This document shows positions 23,931 through 33,926 of a stretch of DNA of 64,000 nt, piece by piece; position 1 is the first letter of the stretch, and every line of letters starts with the position of its first letter. Source of the stretch: Magnaporthiopsis rhizophila (Eukaryota; Ascomycota; Sordariomycetes; Magnaporthales; Magnaporthaceae). Location: assembly GCA_003049465.1 (NCBI GenBank), contig PYSS01000095.1, positions 62,001 to 126,000 of the forward strand, written 5' to 3'. The notes beneath the pieces were generated by a model. It searched no databases, had not been told where the DNA came from, and worked only from the letters and a program-made list of their open reading frames with translations. The position numbers and the translations under genes are program-made.

Positions 23931-24346
23931 TACATATCCACGACGCATGGCAAAGACACAACGGCAACCTCCGGGCTGCCACCTCGACGGGAACATGAAG
24001 ATGGGATGCGACGCCGAGTTCCGGCAATATACTCTAAACTCTGCGCTCGTCCTCGTTCGTCGGTTCACATCGGATTGCAAGGGCCCACAGCCGCCGTTCG
24101 ACGGGCGGGCGGAAGGAGTTTTGCCGGCGAGCGAGCCGATATCAGGTGTCCTGAATCATGTGCAGAGATGTGGTCCGTGTTTTGCCCAAAGGGGCATTTT
24201 GGGCATGTATTTTGTTGGGTACCTACCCTACCTAGCTTTGTTCAGGCTTGCACGCAGCCCGCAGTGGCAAGTGTTATTGTTTTATGCCCTCTTTGGTCGA
24301 CGCCCTTGCCCGCATACCAACCGACGTCGTCTTGCCTCTCGTCACA

Positions 24347-25916
24347 ATGGCGGCGTCCCCCACGACGATGAAGGCCGTCGTGTTCGACGCACCCTACGAG
24401 GTATCCGTTGTAGATCGACCGGTGCCCCGGCGTAAGCACCGTCACCACCCCGTCTCTCTGAGGGAAGGGCGCTGTTGACTCATTTTGTCTGTGGGCAGTC
24501 CAGCATGATACCGACATCATCGTCAAGGTGCACGCCAGCGGTCTCTGCGGATCGTATGTACAGCTGTCCGGGAAATGAAGTGTCTCCTTGTCTGTGTATT
24601 GCTTTATGCCGACTGGCTCACACAACCCCCAACCCTCGTGTCAGTGAGCTCCATGCGTATCGCGGCCTCGAGCCGTGCGGAAGCGGCTTCGTCATGGGCC
24701 ATGAGTTCACTGGGACCGTGACGGAAGCAGGCTCCGCTGTGAAGACGCTCAAAGTGGGAGACAAGGTCGTATCTCCCTTTACAACTTCATGGTAGGCCGG
24801 CCATCCGCATCACCCCTGTCCCTCATTCCCGGCACACAAGCTGATGGAAAGGGATCCCGGGTTCTTTCTTCTCCTCTTCCTTCTCCCCCAGCCTGCGGTG
24901 CTTCTACTGCCTCAAGGGTGAGACCTCCCGCTGCGAGCACAGCCAGCTTTTCGGTTCGGCATCCCTGGACGGCGGGCAGGCCGAGTACGTACGCGTGCCG
25001 CTGGCCGACGGGACCGCTGTCAAGGCGCCGGCCGAGATCCGCGACGACCGCGCCTTGGTGCTAATGGCCGACATATGGCCAACGGGCTTCTACGGCGCGT
25101 CCAGCGCCCTGTCGCTCCTCGGCTACGCGCCACATCGGCTCCGGGATGAGGCCGTGGTCGTGGTCGTGGGCTGCGGGCCTGTCGGTCTCTGCGCCGTCGC
25201 CGCGCTGCGCGAACTGGGCCCGCCGCGGCACCTGTTTGCCGTCGACGCTGTCGATAGCAGGCTCGAGATCGCGCGGGCCCTTGGCGCCGAGCCGCTCAAC
25301 TACGCCTCTGACCCGGAGGGCATGCTGAGACGCGTCAAGGAGGCGGGCGGAGGACGTGGAGCCGACGCTGTCGTCGAGGTGGTCGGCCTCAGCCCGGCCC
25401 TCCGGACTGCCTTTGACCTCCTGCGGCCGTTCGGCGTCCTGGGCAGCATTGGTGTCCACAACGGCGAGGTGGGTTGTTGGCTCCCGAGATGGGCTTATAT
25501 TCTGCGCTTGTCTTGCATGTATTGACCAATTAGATATCTCGCAGATCCCCTGGACCGGTGCCGAGGGTTATGAGTGTGTGCATCCATATTAGGCTTTAAA
25601 AATCCTTGAGCGCAGGGCTAACTCGTAGTGCAGCAAGAACCTCCGGATCCAGATGGGGAGATGTCCGGTGCGCGGGATCTTCTCGGAGGCGCTCGGTGTG
25701 CTTGCCAAGGCGCAGGACAAGCTTGGGTGCGTTCGTTCATGTGGCCTTCTCCGTGCATGCGCGAACCACGGGAAATAAAGTATTGGTGACCCAGCTGACC
25801 ATACTCAACGCGCTTTTAGCTTCATGTTCGACAAAATCATGCCGCTGGATTCAGCCGTTGAGGCCTATGACACGTTTGACAAAAGGAAGGTGCAAAAAGT
25901 CATATTTACCCCGTAG
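24347..25916 (+). CDS. Zinc-dependent alcohol dehydrogenase (MDR superfamily)
   Basis: Seven exons: 24347-24431, 24499-24553, 24645-24791, 24892-25468, 25545-25573, 25634-25726 and 25820-25916 (introns 60-100 nt); 360 aa. The joined protein shows the catalytic-zinc motif GLCGSELHAYRG (Cys45), GHE (His66-Glu67), the structural-zinc cysteines C96/C99/C102/C110 and a Rossmann GCGPVG turn after a run of valines. It should oxidise or reduce an alcohol/aldehyde with NAD(P); substrate unknown. The C terminus (GFMFDKIMPL, FDKRKVQKVIF) matches family ends. An in-frame ATG at 24284 would add 21 residues, and the ATG at 24368 starts MKAVVFDAP directly, as in many relatives; 24347 is a compromise. Confidence 0.9.
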
Positions 25917-26132
25917 ATCCTAGAGATACGGAGGGCAATGGCAAGGCCGCGGGAGCGACGATCAGGCAGTTATGCAGGTTAGGCAGGTTCTTGGCCCAGC
26001 AGGGGAATCAGGCCAACCGGGAGAGTCGTATAGAGAACGCCCAGGGCAGATTATCAAGCAAGATAGGAAGATGTCAACAGGACGCACTTAGGGAGAGGAG
26101 AAGAAAAAAAAATAGATAGGAAATGAACAGAA

Positions 26133-26717
26133 TTAGTTCTGCCTAGGCTTGACAATGCCGTCGTGCATAACGTAGTAGGATACGGTCGAGTCGTCCTGGA
26201 CAATGGCGAGGATGATTCGCTTGCCCCGTTTCAGTCCCCTCCACTGCTTCCAGAGCTCCGAGTCGGCGTCGGCGTCTAGTTGTTGCGCGGCACTGCCGCT
26301 GCCGCTACCGCTGCCTTCGCCTCGCCCGTCATCCTCTGCCTCGGCCGCAGACGGGGGAATGGCATCGATGGAGTCGAAGACGGCGGCGAAGCGAGCCATG
26401 GACCACTTCTCGTTGAGGTGCATGGGCAGCACCCACTCGGCCTCGGGCGGCTGCGGGATGCGCTCGCCGCCGCGCTCCTTCTCGGCCCTGATGATGGCGA
26501 TCTGCTCGTCCGGGTGGACGTACATGCGCCGCGGCGGGAGACCGTGCAGCAGCGGCCGCGCGTCCGGTGCCCCGGCGTTGGCGGCGGTGGCGGGCGCTGC
26601 CACGGGGTGGGTCTCGACCCCAGTCCAATCTTTCTCCAGCGTCAGGTTCTCCTGCACCGTCTTCGCCAGGTGCTGGAGCGCTGCGTGAGACGGTACGTCG
26701 CGCTCTTCTGCTGCCAT
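26133..26717 (-). CDS. sen15: tRNA-splicing endonuclease subunit Sen15
   Basis: A single exon, 194 aa. Fungal Sen15 signature blocks are clear: HGLPPRRMYVHPDEQI, EWVLPMHLNEKWS, KRIILAIVQDDSTVSYY and the terminal HDGIVKPRQN. Sen15 pairs with the catalytic subunit Sen34 in the tetrameric endonuclease that removes introns from pre-tRNA; Sen15 itself is structural. A Gly/Ser and Asp/Ala-rich insert (about 120-145) interrupts the conserved fold, as is common in Pezizomycotina. Start and length are typical. It is convergent with the alcohol dehydrogenase, only 216 nt from its stop. Confidence 0.94.
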   Translation of the reverse strand: MAAEERDVPSHAALQHLAKTVQENLTLEKDWTGVETHPVAAPATAANAGAPDARPLLHGLPPRRMYVHPDEQIAIIRAEKERGGERIPQPPEAEWVLPMHLNEKWSMARFAAVFDSIDAIPPSAAEAEDDGRGEGSGSGSGSAAQQLDADADSELWKQWRGLKRGKRIILAIVQDDSTVSYYVMHDGIVKPRQN

Positions 26718-27425
26718 TGCTGAGCTGCCGTTTTTCCTTTCACGTGGTGACTACCACCTGCAAAACACCTACGCCGCTTTGTGGAGCTGGAGGGTTCTGA
26801 TGGACGGTAGATGCGGTATATGTTTGAGCTCCGAAGTTGATTTGTGCGTGATTGCACTTTGACGCCATGAGCCTTAGACACACGACTCCTTGGTTTGTTC
26901 GTTGTTGTGACGATGAATTTTCTCAACGTGCCTTCAGCCACACAGAGATGACTGGAACTTCTCGAATTGGAAACATAAACCACCAAATGTCACGACACAC
27001 CCCCATCCATCCAAATCCCTTGATAGAGTCAAATCGGAGTAGTGCATCGATTGAACCTGTCTTTTTTTTTTTTTTTTATCTTTTGCCCCAAAGTCGGAGT
27101 TCGCGTCGAATTCAATGTGTCCCAGTCAAAAAGACGCCACAGGTGTGCTCCCAAAACAATAGCGGAAAAACTCTATTTTTGCTTCCCTTGCCACCAACAC
27201 TGGTGGTCGCAACCCGCGCGAGCGACGATTCCGATTCCCACCTCTAGAAGTATCCTGCATGAAAAAATTAAACGGGTATTCGTATACGGCGGTGCGCATA
27301 AACTACGCAGCCCTCTGAACCCAACAATATTTACTAAAGAATGGCAAAATGGTATTATATGCCCGGACCCATAGCAGATGGGGGAGTAGCGTCGTTCGCC
27401 TCCCGCGTTCTTCGTCCTATCATGC
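26718..27425. other. Intergenic: SEN15 promoter and DUF2985 3' flank
   Basis: No gene seen. A T-rich tract lies near 27062-27077. The part next to 26718 should carry the SEN15 promoter. Confidence 0.55.
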
Positions 27426-28388
27426 TCAGACGGGCGGTATCTTCTCCGCATTGTCGCATGGCGTCTTCTTCTTCTTCTCTTTGGGCGCCTTGTCTTTCTT
27501 GTTGTTGTAGTGCAGTATGCCGGCTTCCTTGTCGCTCCTGAGTTTTTCCCGGTCCTCGTCCGTGAGCGGGACGCCCTCGATCGCCTTAACCGAGCTGCCC
27601 TCAGAACCCATGACTTGCCCGGCCACCATGCCGGTGAGACATCCAACCACGACCAGCATTGCCGTCGCGACCGAGGGGCGGTTGTACTTATTGAGGCCCC
27701 ACATCACCGAGGCAAGGCCGACTTGAACGAACGTGTTGGAGACGAAGAGCCAAACGACCGTGTCCAGCTTCCACAGGGAAGTCGCCGGCGCTCGCACTCC
27801 CGTGAGCGGAGCCGCGGCCATTTTGGACTCGGGGATCGGGACGGCGGCTGCGGGAGTGCCATCGGGGATGTTGCCGACTCCAACGTCCGTCGGGAGGTTC
27901 TGGGACTCGGGCAGACGGAACCAGTCGTTATGGATTCCGGCGAGGTGTCGCAGGCCGTCAAAGTCGCCGCCCCAGCGGTATTTCAGGAGGTAGTAGAGGT
28001 CGCGGAAGCGCCAGGGGGCCAGACCCCAAGCGAGAAGACAGAAGAGGGCGTTGAGGATCTGCGAGTCGATCTCGAGCCATATTTGGCGGGGCGAGGTGTC
28101 CTTGTCGTCACAGTTGGGATCACACATGGCGGGGCTGGCGTTGCAGAGGAGGAGGAAGAGCATGCCACCCCACGCGACGACGTTGAGGCAGTAGATGGTG
28201 ATCAGAAAGCCCTTCCATGTCGTCACGAACGCTACTGATGTCTTCCACGCGTGTTTGCATTGCGTCTTAAAAGGGTACTTGGGCGGGAAGTGGTATCCGT
28301 TCTCAAAGTCCTCGGTGAGCGGTACGAGTTCGGGAGTGATGGGTTTATTCGCGCGGTCGACCGGCATTTCCGGAGTCGGGGCTGTCAT
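27426..28388 (-). CDS. DUF2985-family multipass membrane protein
   Basis: A single exon, 320 aa. About four hydrophobic segments are visible: the first around YCLNVVAWGGMLFLLL, the second in the DUF2985 block SQILNALFCLLAWGLAPWRF, and two after the central hydrophilic loop (VWLFVSNTFVQVGLASVMW and TAMLVVVGCLTGMVAG). The C terminus is very basic (KKDKAPKEKKKK). The conserved cysteine loop CNASPAMCDPNCDD precedes RQIWLEIDSQI. DUF2985 proteins are fungal membrane proteins of unknown biochemical function. No intron and a normal length for the family. It is transcribed away from ANT1, with SINE copy 2 between them. Confidence 0.85.
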   Translation of the reverse strand: MTAPTPEMPVDRANKPITPELVPLTEDFENGYHFPPKYPFKTQCKHAWKTSVAFVTTWKGFLITIYCLNVVAWGGMLFLLLCNASPAMCDPNCDDKDTSPRQIWLEIDSQILNALFCLLAWGLAPWRFRDLYYLLKYRWGGDFDGLRHLAGIHNDWFRLPESQNLPTDVGVGNIPDGTPAAAVPIPESKMAAAPLTGVRAPATSLWKLDTVVWLFVSNTFVQVGLASVMWGLNKYNRPSVATAMLVVVGCLTGMVAGQVMGSEGSSVKAIEGVPLTDEDREKLRSDKEAGILHYNNKKDKAPKEKKKKTPCDNAEKIPPV

Positions 28389-29969
28389 CGCTCGACCGGA
28401 GGCGACGCTCGACCGGAGGCGGTTGACAAGTGAGGAGTTTGTCGTCGTCGAGGGCAGGGATTAGGCAAGGCGCGTGCTCGGTATGGATGTTATCGACGGG
28501 GGTGGACGAGGCAACAACAGCAAGTGCTGGCTTATCAATGGAACAGAGTAATAAAAAAGAGCAAACGAAAATAAATAAGCATAGCGGGTAAAAAGTAACG
28601 TCGACCACAAAACAAGCCTGACCGGGTACCTGATGAGAAAGGAAAAAATTGTCGGTAATAGTCTCACGGGAGCTCGTCTGGTTTTGTTGCTGGGTCGTCA
28701 AATTTTCGTTTCTTCCCTCAATCTCGCTCGACCAGAGAGGCCTGGAGCATTCAGGGGCCTGGGGCCGCGAGTTAAGATGCGAGCCCCCGCCCATTAGCGC
28801 CGTTTTAGACTCGTTCCAGAACGCAGCCAGCAGGCGCAAATGACCGCTCCACTTGAGGAATCGAAGGCAAAATGACCATTCTGGACTGCGGCAGCAGGCT
28901 CCGCCCTCGGGTTCGGCAACCCTAGACGGAGCTGATTGGCCCAATTGGGGGACATGGGTGTGGCTTGGGCGGCAGTGACGTCGCGCTGCAGCGTCACCAT
29001 CAGCGATCAGATCCTTGTGGGCTGGGCGGAGGGCCAGAACAGCAGCATCAATTCCTATCGGGTTGAATTGATACGGGGTTTCCAAACTAGATAAAAAATT
29101 GCAGTGGCTGATACCTGTCGGTGGTTGCAAGGACTCTAGAATCGCGCACAAGAACCCGGGCGTTGTCTTCCACTTGGAATCGATGGGCGGGAGTCGTCGG
29201 GAGTGCAGTTACATGTTGCGATCGTGAAGTTCTGTTTAAAAAATCGAGGATCGCCAGTGTCGTCATTTTCGCACCGTCACAAGCGGAGTGCATGGAATAT
29301 TTGGCGTTGGGTGGTTGCCACTGAGAACAACCAAGCCAGACGATCAAGGAGATGACACGGCCCGAATCCTGGAGAGATCTGCAGCTAGGTAGTTGTGAAA
29401 AAGAGATTGGCTCGAAATGGCGAACAGACAGGCAATGACGGCTACATGTTAGTTTTTCGATCATTCGTGATGCATCTCTGGTCTATGGTAGCCCGTTCCT
29501 AACACCTGGTCTGACACGGAAATTGACGTAAGGGGCGTAGCAGCACACAGACAGGCGGCAGCCAATGCATCAACGCGCGTCCATGGTCTTGGTATTGGGT
29601 CGACGGCTTCGGGGCTGCAGGGAGGCAATGTGAGTGGCCGGCTCTACGGTTCTTACTTGGCTGTGCGGGTTTGCGAGAGGTCCGATATCAGGTCCAGCGG
29701 CGCCCACCCACTAAGACCTGTGGCTTTGCGCGGGAGAGCAATCGTCAGTGCCTAGCAGCAGCGAAAGGGTCGCCAGGCTCCGCCTACTTCAGCAGCTGTT
29801 GTAAAGCAACCCTTGGGTCGTCGTACTTTCGGTGTCGGCGGCGATATGCCATTTCTTATTGTCTTCTCCGCCGCTGCACAGCCTCGCACACGCACACCCC
29901 AATCCCCCAGAGCTCGCTAAGCTATACGAACAAGCCTCGTCTAAGGGTCTTCACCGAGCGACCGAACTC

Positions 29970-30262
29970 GGCAAGTTAACACAAGTCGACCGTCGAGTGC
30001 CCCCAACCTTGTCCAAGCCACCTCACGATCGCGAAACCTTGCATTTCGAGGTCGACGGTTCGAGTCCCGGTTAGGATCAAGGCCGGTTAGGATCAAGGAA
30101 TTCCGGGGTGCCCGGTTGGCGTGGGTTGGTGGGCACCCCCATCCCTTCCCGTAAGTGCCTACCTAACTGCCGTAGTGTGCTGTACGTCGACCGAAGTAAA
30201 ACCCTCAAGTGAGGGTTTTCGTAGCTGTCCACCTCCATTCAGGGTTGGACAGTGAGCTTTTT
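29970..30262 (+). mobile_element. tRNA-derived SINE, copy 2 (diverged)
   Basis: It begins with GGCAAGTT, as does copy 1, then a decayed box A, a full box B GGTTCGAGTCC (30057-30067), a longer and unrelated middle, and a structured 3' end. The 3' end has CGAAGT, a perfect 9-bp hairpin (30198-30219, loop AAGT), CGTAG, a 7-bp stem (30225-30231 with 30246-30252) and TGAGCTTTTT (30253-30262). The single-stranded linkers are identical or nearly so in the minus-strand copy at 11172-11236, while the stems differ by compensatory changes. The 5' boundary is approximate. Confidence 0.68.
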
Positions 30263-30387
30263 ACTACATCGTTTCTTTAATTGCACTTTTTGCCTCCTGC
30301 CGGCATGGGGATAAGTATCTTTTCGCCGTTATCTTTTCTATCTTGTCTATGTTAGCTTCCACTAGCGAAAAAGAAACACGACCAACT

Positions 30388-30389
<2 letters not shown>

Positions 30390-30419
<30 letters not shown>
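30390..30419. repeat. A30 homopolymer
   Basis: Thirty consecutive A about 130 nt downstream of SINE copy 2 and not contiguous with its tail. Origin unknown. Confidence 0.9.
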
Positions 30420-30421
<2 letters not shown>

Positions 30422-31306
30422 TCACTTGTTTCCCCTTGGCGGGACCCGCGAGCAAAGCACCGGATACTTCGTATGAGATGGAAGAAATGTCTGATGAGTA
30501 GTAGAAACCGAGCTTAGCGCTGGAGCGGAAAGACAGGTTAAAGATATGCATTTCCAAGAGGTGTTTGTGTTTTGTGAAAAGAGGCCTGCCGAAGCCCGTT
30601 TAAACCCCAGCTAGTCCCTGCATACATGCACAAAGCAAGCCGCAATGTCGCGGACGTCTGGAGCGGAACCCCCGAGGTTGGGTCCTGCTTCGGCGCAGCG
30701 GATGGATCGAGGTTGTCCGACTCTCGCGGCTCAGTCGGTCGCATCATCGCGATGGAAGGCTCGTCGCCTTTGCCAGATCCAGGGCCTCCATTCCGGCCAA
30801 CCGAGCGTGTCGAGAAAGTTCGGTTATGAATAGATAGATAATGCCCATCGAAGAGCTGGTAGAACCTCACCATCCCGTCTGTGGAGTTTGATTTGTGGGA
30901 GATGCTCCGTGTAAGCTGGGGTTTCTGGTTGGCCAAAGCCAGCGGTGGTGACATCAATTGGATTTGCAGAGAGCAGCAAGCACGCGATCCCGCCAACCCA
31001 CTGAGCCGGTCTGAATTGCCGGGGAAGCCTAGGCCAATTGGCTCGGCCTTGGGGGAAAAGGCGGGTCAAGGCTTGACGAAGAGGTGCCGAGGTTGATGGG
31101 CCCGGCTATCAATTCGGCGAGCCGTATCATCATTACGCCTTGGCCAGCGCCACCTTATATACTTTTCCTAGAGGCCGTTTTCAGGTTGATTATCCGTTCG
31201 TCTTGTAATCGCCGGCCGCTCTCGGTATTTTATATTTTTATTTTTCCCGTTGTCGCAAAAGTCCTCCTGTTGACCCAATCCACGCGCCAAATCTTCATCT
31301 CACATG

Positions 31307-31413
31307 CCTCGGGACCGGTGAGCCGAGTCGCGCACGCATCGAGAAACTCCGCCCAGACTCGCAACCACCAATCCGACAAAGTACCTACATCGCTATATCT
31401 CCTCGCTCCTCGG
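31307..31413 (+). promoter_or_regulatory. Two CCTCGG motifs upstream of ANT1
   Basis: CCTCGG occurs at 31307-31312 and 31408-31413, about 245 and 140 nt before the ANT1 start. CCTCGG is the core recognised by the fatty-acid-responsive regulators FarA/FarB in Aspergillus and is enriched upstream of peroxisomal beta-oxidation genes. The gene is peroxisomal, so the match is plausible but untested. Confidence 0.4.
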
Positions 31414-31552
31414 CCAGCGAAAGGACCAGACAAGCGCACAGGACAAATTGTCTCGAACCAAGCATCAAGGACAGTCGGGCCCCGGGAATTCAAGCCCGTC
31501 AAGTACGAAGGAGCCGTCCCTGCAGCGTCTCGCCCGCCGAGAATCTTAAGAG

Positions 31553-32835
31553 ATGGCTGCGCAAGCAAAGTCGGCGCCGATCGGGCCCTGGGGCCGGGCA
31601 ACCGCAGGAGCAGCCGGAGCGGTCCTCGCCAACGCCCTGGTGTATCCCCTAGACATGTGAGTGTTTCCCGCACGTAAGACGCGGAGCCAGCGGGCGAGAC
31701 TGCTACCAGAAGATGGATGGCGCTGACTGATGTGTGTCGACAGTGTAAAGACTCGTCTCCAAGTCCAAAGCAAACCGAAGCCCGGAGAAGCCCTCCTCAC
31801 CGACGCCGCGAACCAGCACTACACCTCCACGTGGGACGCCATCACCAAGATCGTCGATCAGGATGGCCTCGAGGGCCTGTACGCGGGCATGAGCGGGGCG
31901 TTGCTCGGCGTGGCCTCGACCAACTTTGCATACTTCTACTGGTACTCGGTCATTCGGGCGCTCTACCAACGGTCCGCCGGCTCCACGCCGCCGTCGACGG
32001 CCGTGGAGCTGTCGCTGGGCGCGGCGGCCGGCGCCGTGGCGCAGCTGTGCACCATCCCAGTGGCCGTCGTGACGACGCGCCAACAGACGCAGAGCAAGGA
32101 GGAGCGCAAGGGCCTGATCGCGACGGCGCGCGAGGTCGTCGCCAGTGAGGACGGCGTTTTTGGGCTCTGGAGGGGGCTCAAGGCCAGTCTGGTCCTCGTC
32201 GTGAACCCGGCCATTACTTATGGTGCCTACGAGCGGCTCAAGGTCGTCTTCTTCCCCGGCAAGACCAACCTGAAGCCCTGGGAGGCGTTCGGTAAGCCCA
32301 CTCGCCCGCCTTAAAGAGAGAACCCCTTGGCGGCAATCACCAGGTAGTTGATGCTGATGGATGCTGATGTGATTTCATTGCAGTTCTGGGCGCCATGTCC
32401 AAGTCCTTGGCAACGCTGGCCACACAGCCGCTCATCGTCGCCAAGGTGGGCTTGCAGTCGAAGCCTCCCCCGGTCAGGAACGGCAAGCCGTTCAAGAGCT
32501 TTGTCGAGGTGATGCGCTTCATAGTCGATAACGAAGGGCTCCTAGGTCTGTTCAAGGGAATCGGGCCCCAACTTCTCAAGGGCCTTCTGGTTCAGGGCTT
32601 TCTCATGATGACCAAGGAAAGGTGAGAAACACCAGGACATTTTGAATACTCGCCATCACCGATATAAGCGCCACGTAACTGACCATTGGCATCCTCCAGG
32701 GTGGAACTCATGTTCATTCTGTTCCTGCGTTATATGCGCGGTCTCCGGTCGGCACAGCTGGCCAAGGCAAAGGAGCTGGCAGTGACAGCCAGTACAGCAG
32801 CCGCCAGCAAAGTGTCGCCTATCGTCGTGAAATAA
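31553..32835 (+). CDS. ANT1: Peroxisomal adenine nucleotide transporter (ANT1/PMP47), mitochondrial carrier family
   Basis: Four exons: 31553-31656, 31744-32291, 32384-32621 and 32700-32835 (introns 87, 92 and 78 nt); 341 aa. The three carrier repeats are visible: repeat 1 with PLDIVKTRLQ (residues 33-41 region, split by intron 1), repeat 2 with the non-canonical PVAVVTTRQQ and repeat 3 with PLIVAKVGLQ. NPAITYGAYERLK and LVQGFLMMTKERVELM are typical of the PMP47/ANT1 subgroup. It exchanges cytosolic ATP for AMP across the peroxisomal membrane to fuel acyl-CoA synthetases in beta-oxidation. The second-repeat signature lacks the usual acidic residue, as in peroxisomal carriers. Two CCTCGG motifs precede it. 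Confidence 0.93.
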
Positions 32836-33356
32836 TGGCGCCATGGGATTTGGATAAGTATATGGACTAGATAGATATCTGGGCCTTGATTTTCTTTTCT
32901 TTTGGTTTCATCTGTGCATTGCATCTCTCCACGTTAGCTAGATAGCGAGTAAATGATTTGAAACATACCATCTAGTAAGCCGTAAATACACATATCTTGC
33001 CAGGCGAAGACTTGTGTTTGTTGGCTCAGATCTCTTCTCTCCATCCCTTGGTTTTGGCGATAACTGCTAAAGTTGGATTGTGAATAGCATCAATTTTCCG
33101 GAGCTGGCGTCATGTCAATGACGGGCCATTCCGAAGTTTATTTGTCCGCCCCGCAAAGTGTGGCTTGACTCCAACCCAGAGTCTCCCATGGTACGTGCAC
33201 GGCCACCCAGCCACATTAGGGCCGGAATTTCCAACCACATCACCCACAGATTAGGAATTCATTGCCGACCTGCAACCGACCGCGACAACTCAATCTTTGA
33301 CAAGAAGACTCCCCACCTCTGAAATTCCTTGAGAAGATCGGAAGCACATATTCACA
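32836..33356. other. Intergenic: ANT1 3' flank and eL29 promoter
   Basis: No gene. It contains a TTAGGG telobox-like element at 33216-33221, about 136 nt before the eL29 start. Confidence 0.5.
33216..33221 (+). promoter_or_regulatory. TTAGGG telobox-like element upstream of eL29
   Basis: TTAGGG is the binding core of Tbf1-type factors, which control ribosomal-protein genes in several non-Saccharomyces fungi. Its position relative to the eL29 start fits, but a single six-base match is weak evidence. Confidence 0.3.
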
Positions 33357-33926
33357 ATGGCCAGTACGTATATCTCTCTGTCTACTGATGCATTCTGCCT
33401 GCGAAGGTCTCGTTGGTTCGCTGACATTTTGGTGTTTCCTTGCTCGACAGAGTCCAAGAACTCGTCCCAGCACAACCAGTCGCGGAAGGCGCACCGCAAC
33501 GGGTACGTTTGACCATTGGAAATCGCGACGGCTTCCCACCGCCCATCGACCTGTATTGCGACGAAGGGAGAACCGAGCGGGTTGGAATCGGGCGGACGAG
33601 AAAGCGGTTGACTCGGAACAGCACTTTGCGGGCGCAATTGAGTCTCTACGCACACAAGAAACCCGGATGGCTGGCTGACAGTCTCTTCCGTCTTGCAGCA
33701 TCAAGAAGCCCAAGACCTCAAGATACCCGTCGCTGAAGGGCACCGACCCCAAGTTCCGCCGCAACCACAGGCATGCGCTGCACGGCACGGCTAAGGCTCT
33801 GGTAAGGGAGTCACCCGGGGCCAGGCGGTCCACAAGGCCAGATCCTCATCCCCTCCAAGATAGGCCATACTTTACTAACTCACACTGCAGAAGGAGTTCA
33901 AGGATGGGAAGCGGGAGACGGCGTGA
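33357..33926 (+). CDS. rpl29: 60S ribosomal protein eL29 (L29)
   Basis: Four exons: a 7-nt first exon 33357-33363 (ATGGCCA), 33451-33502, 33699-33801 and 33891-33926; introns of 87, 196 and 89 nt; 65 aa. The joined protein starts MAKSKNSSQHNQSRKAHRNG and contains KKPKTSRYPSLKGTDPKF and RRNHRHALHGTAKALKE, unmistakable for eL29, a small basic protein of the large ribosomal subunit. The gene is far too split to appear as an ORF. An early intron right after the first codons is common in fungal ribosomal-protein genes. I looked for a box C/D snoRNA in the longer second intron and saw no clear C/D box pair. Confidence 0.95.

Larger units (their letters stand above)
15243..24346. other. 9.1-kb gene-free divergent intergenic region
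   Basis: Lies between the starts of the C2H2 gene (-) and the alcohol dehydrogenase gene (+). I examined the open frames; none shows a recognisable domain or consistent codon use. Contents: a C2H2-proximal GC-rich part that could be a long leader, tetranucleotide runs (GGTT/GGTC near 17034-17065, CTCA near 19959-19981), a CT tract near 19127-19147, a GT tract near 22326-22341, T46 at 18517, a single N at 18670 and an N gap at 23858. No tRNA or transposon ORF found. Confidence 0.55.
28389..31552. other. 3.2-kb divergent intergenic region
   Basis: Contains the DUF2985 and ANT1 promoters, SINE copy 2 (about 29970-30262), an A30 tract at 30390 and, near ANT1, a CCAATTGG palindrome close to 31034 plus two CCTCGG sites. 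No protein-coding gene is supported. Confidence 0.55.

Noticed and set aside
33503..33698. snoRNA in the long second intron of eL29
   Set aside because: No RTGATGA/CTGA box pair or convincing H/ACA elements visible; a covariance search would be needed.
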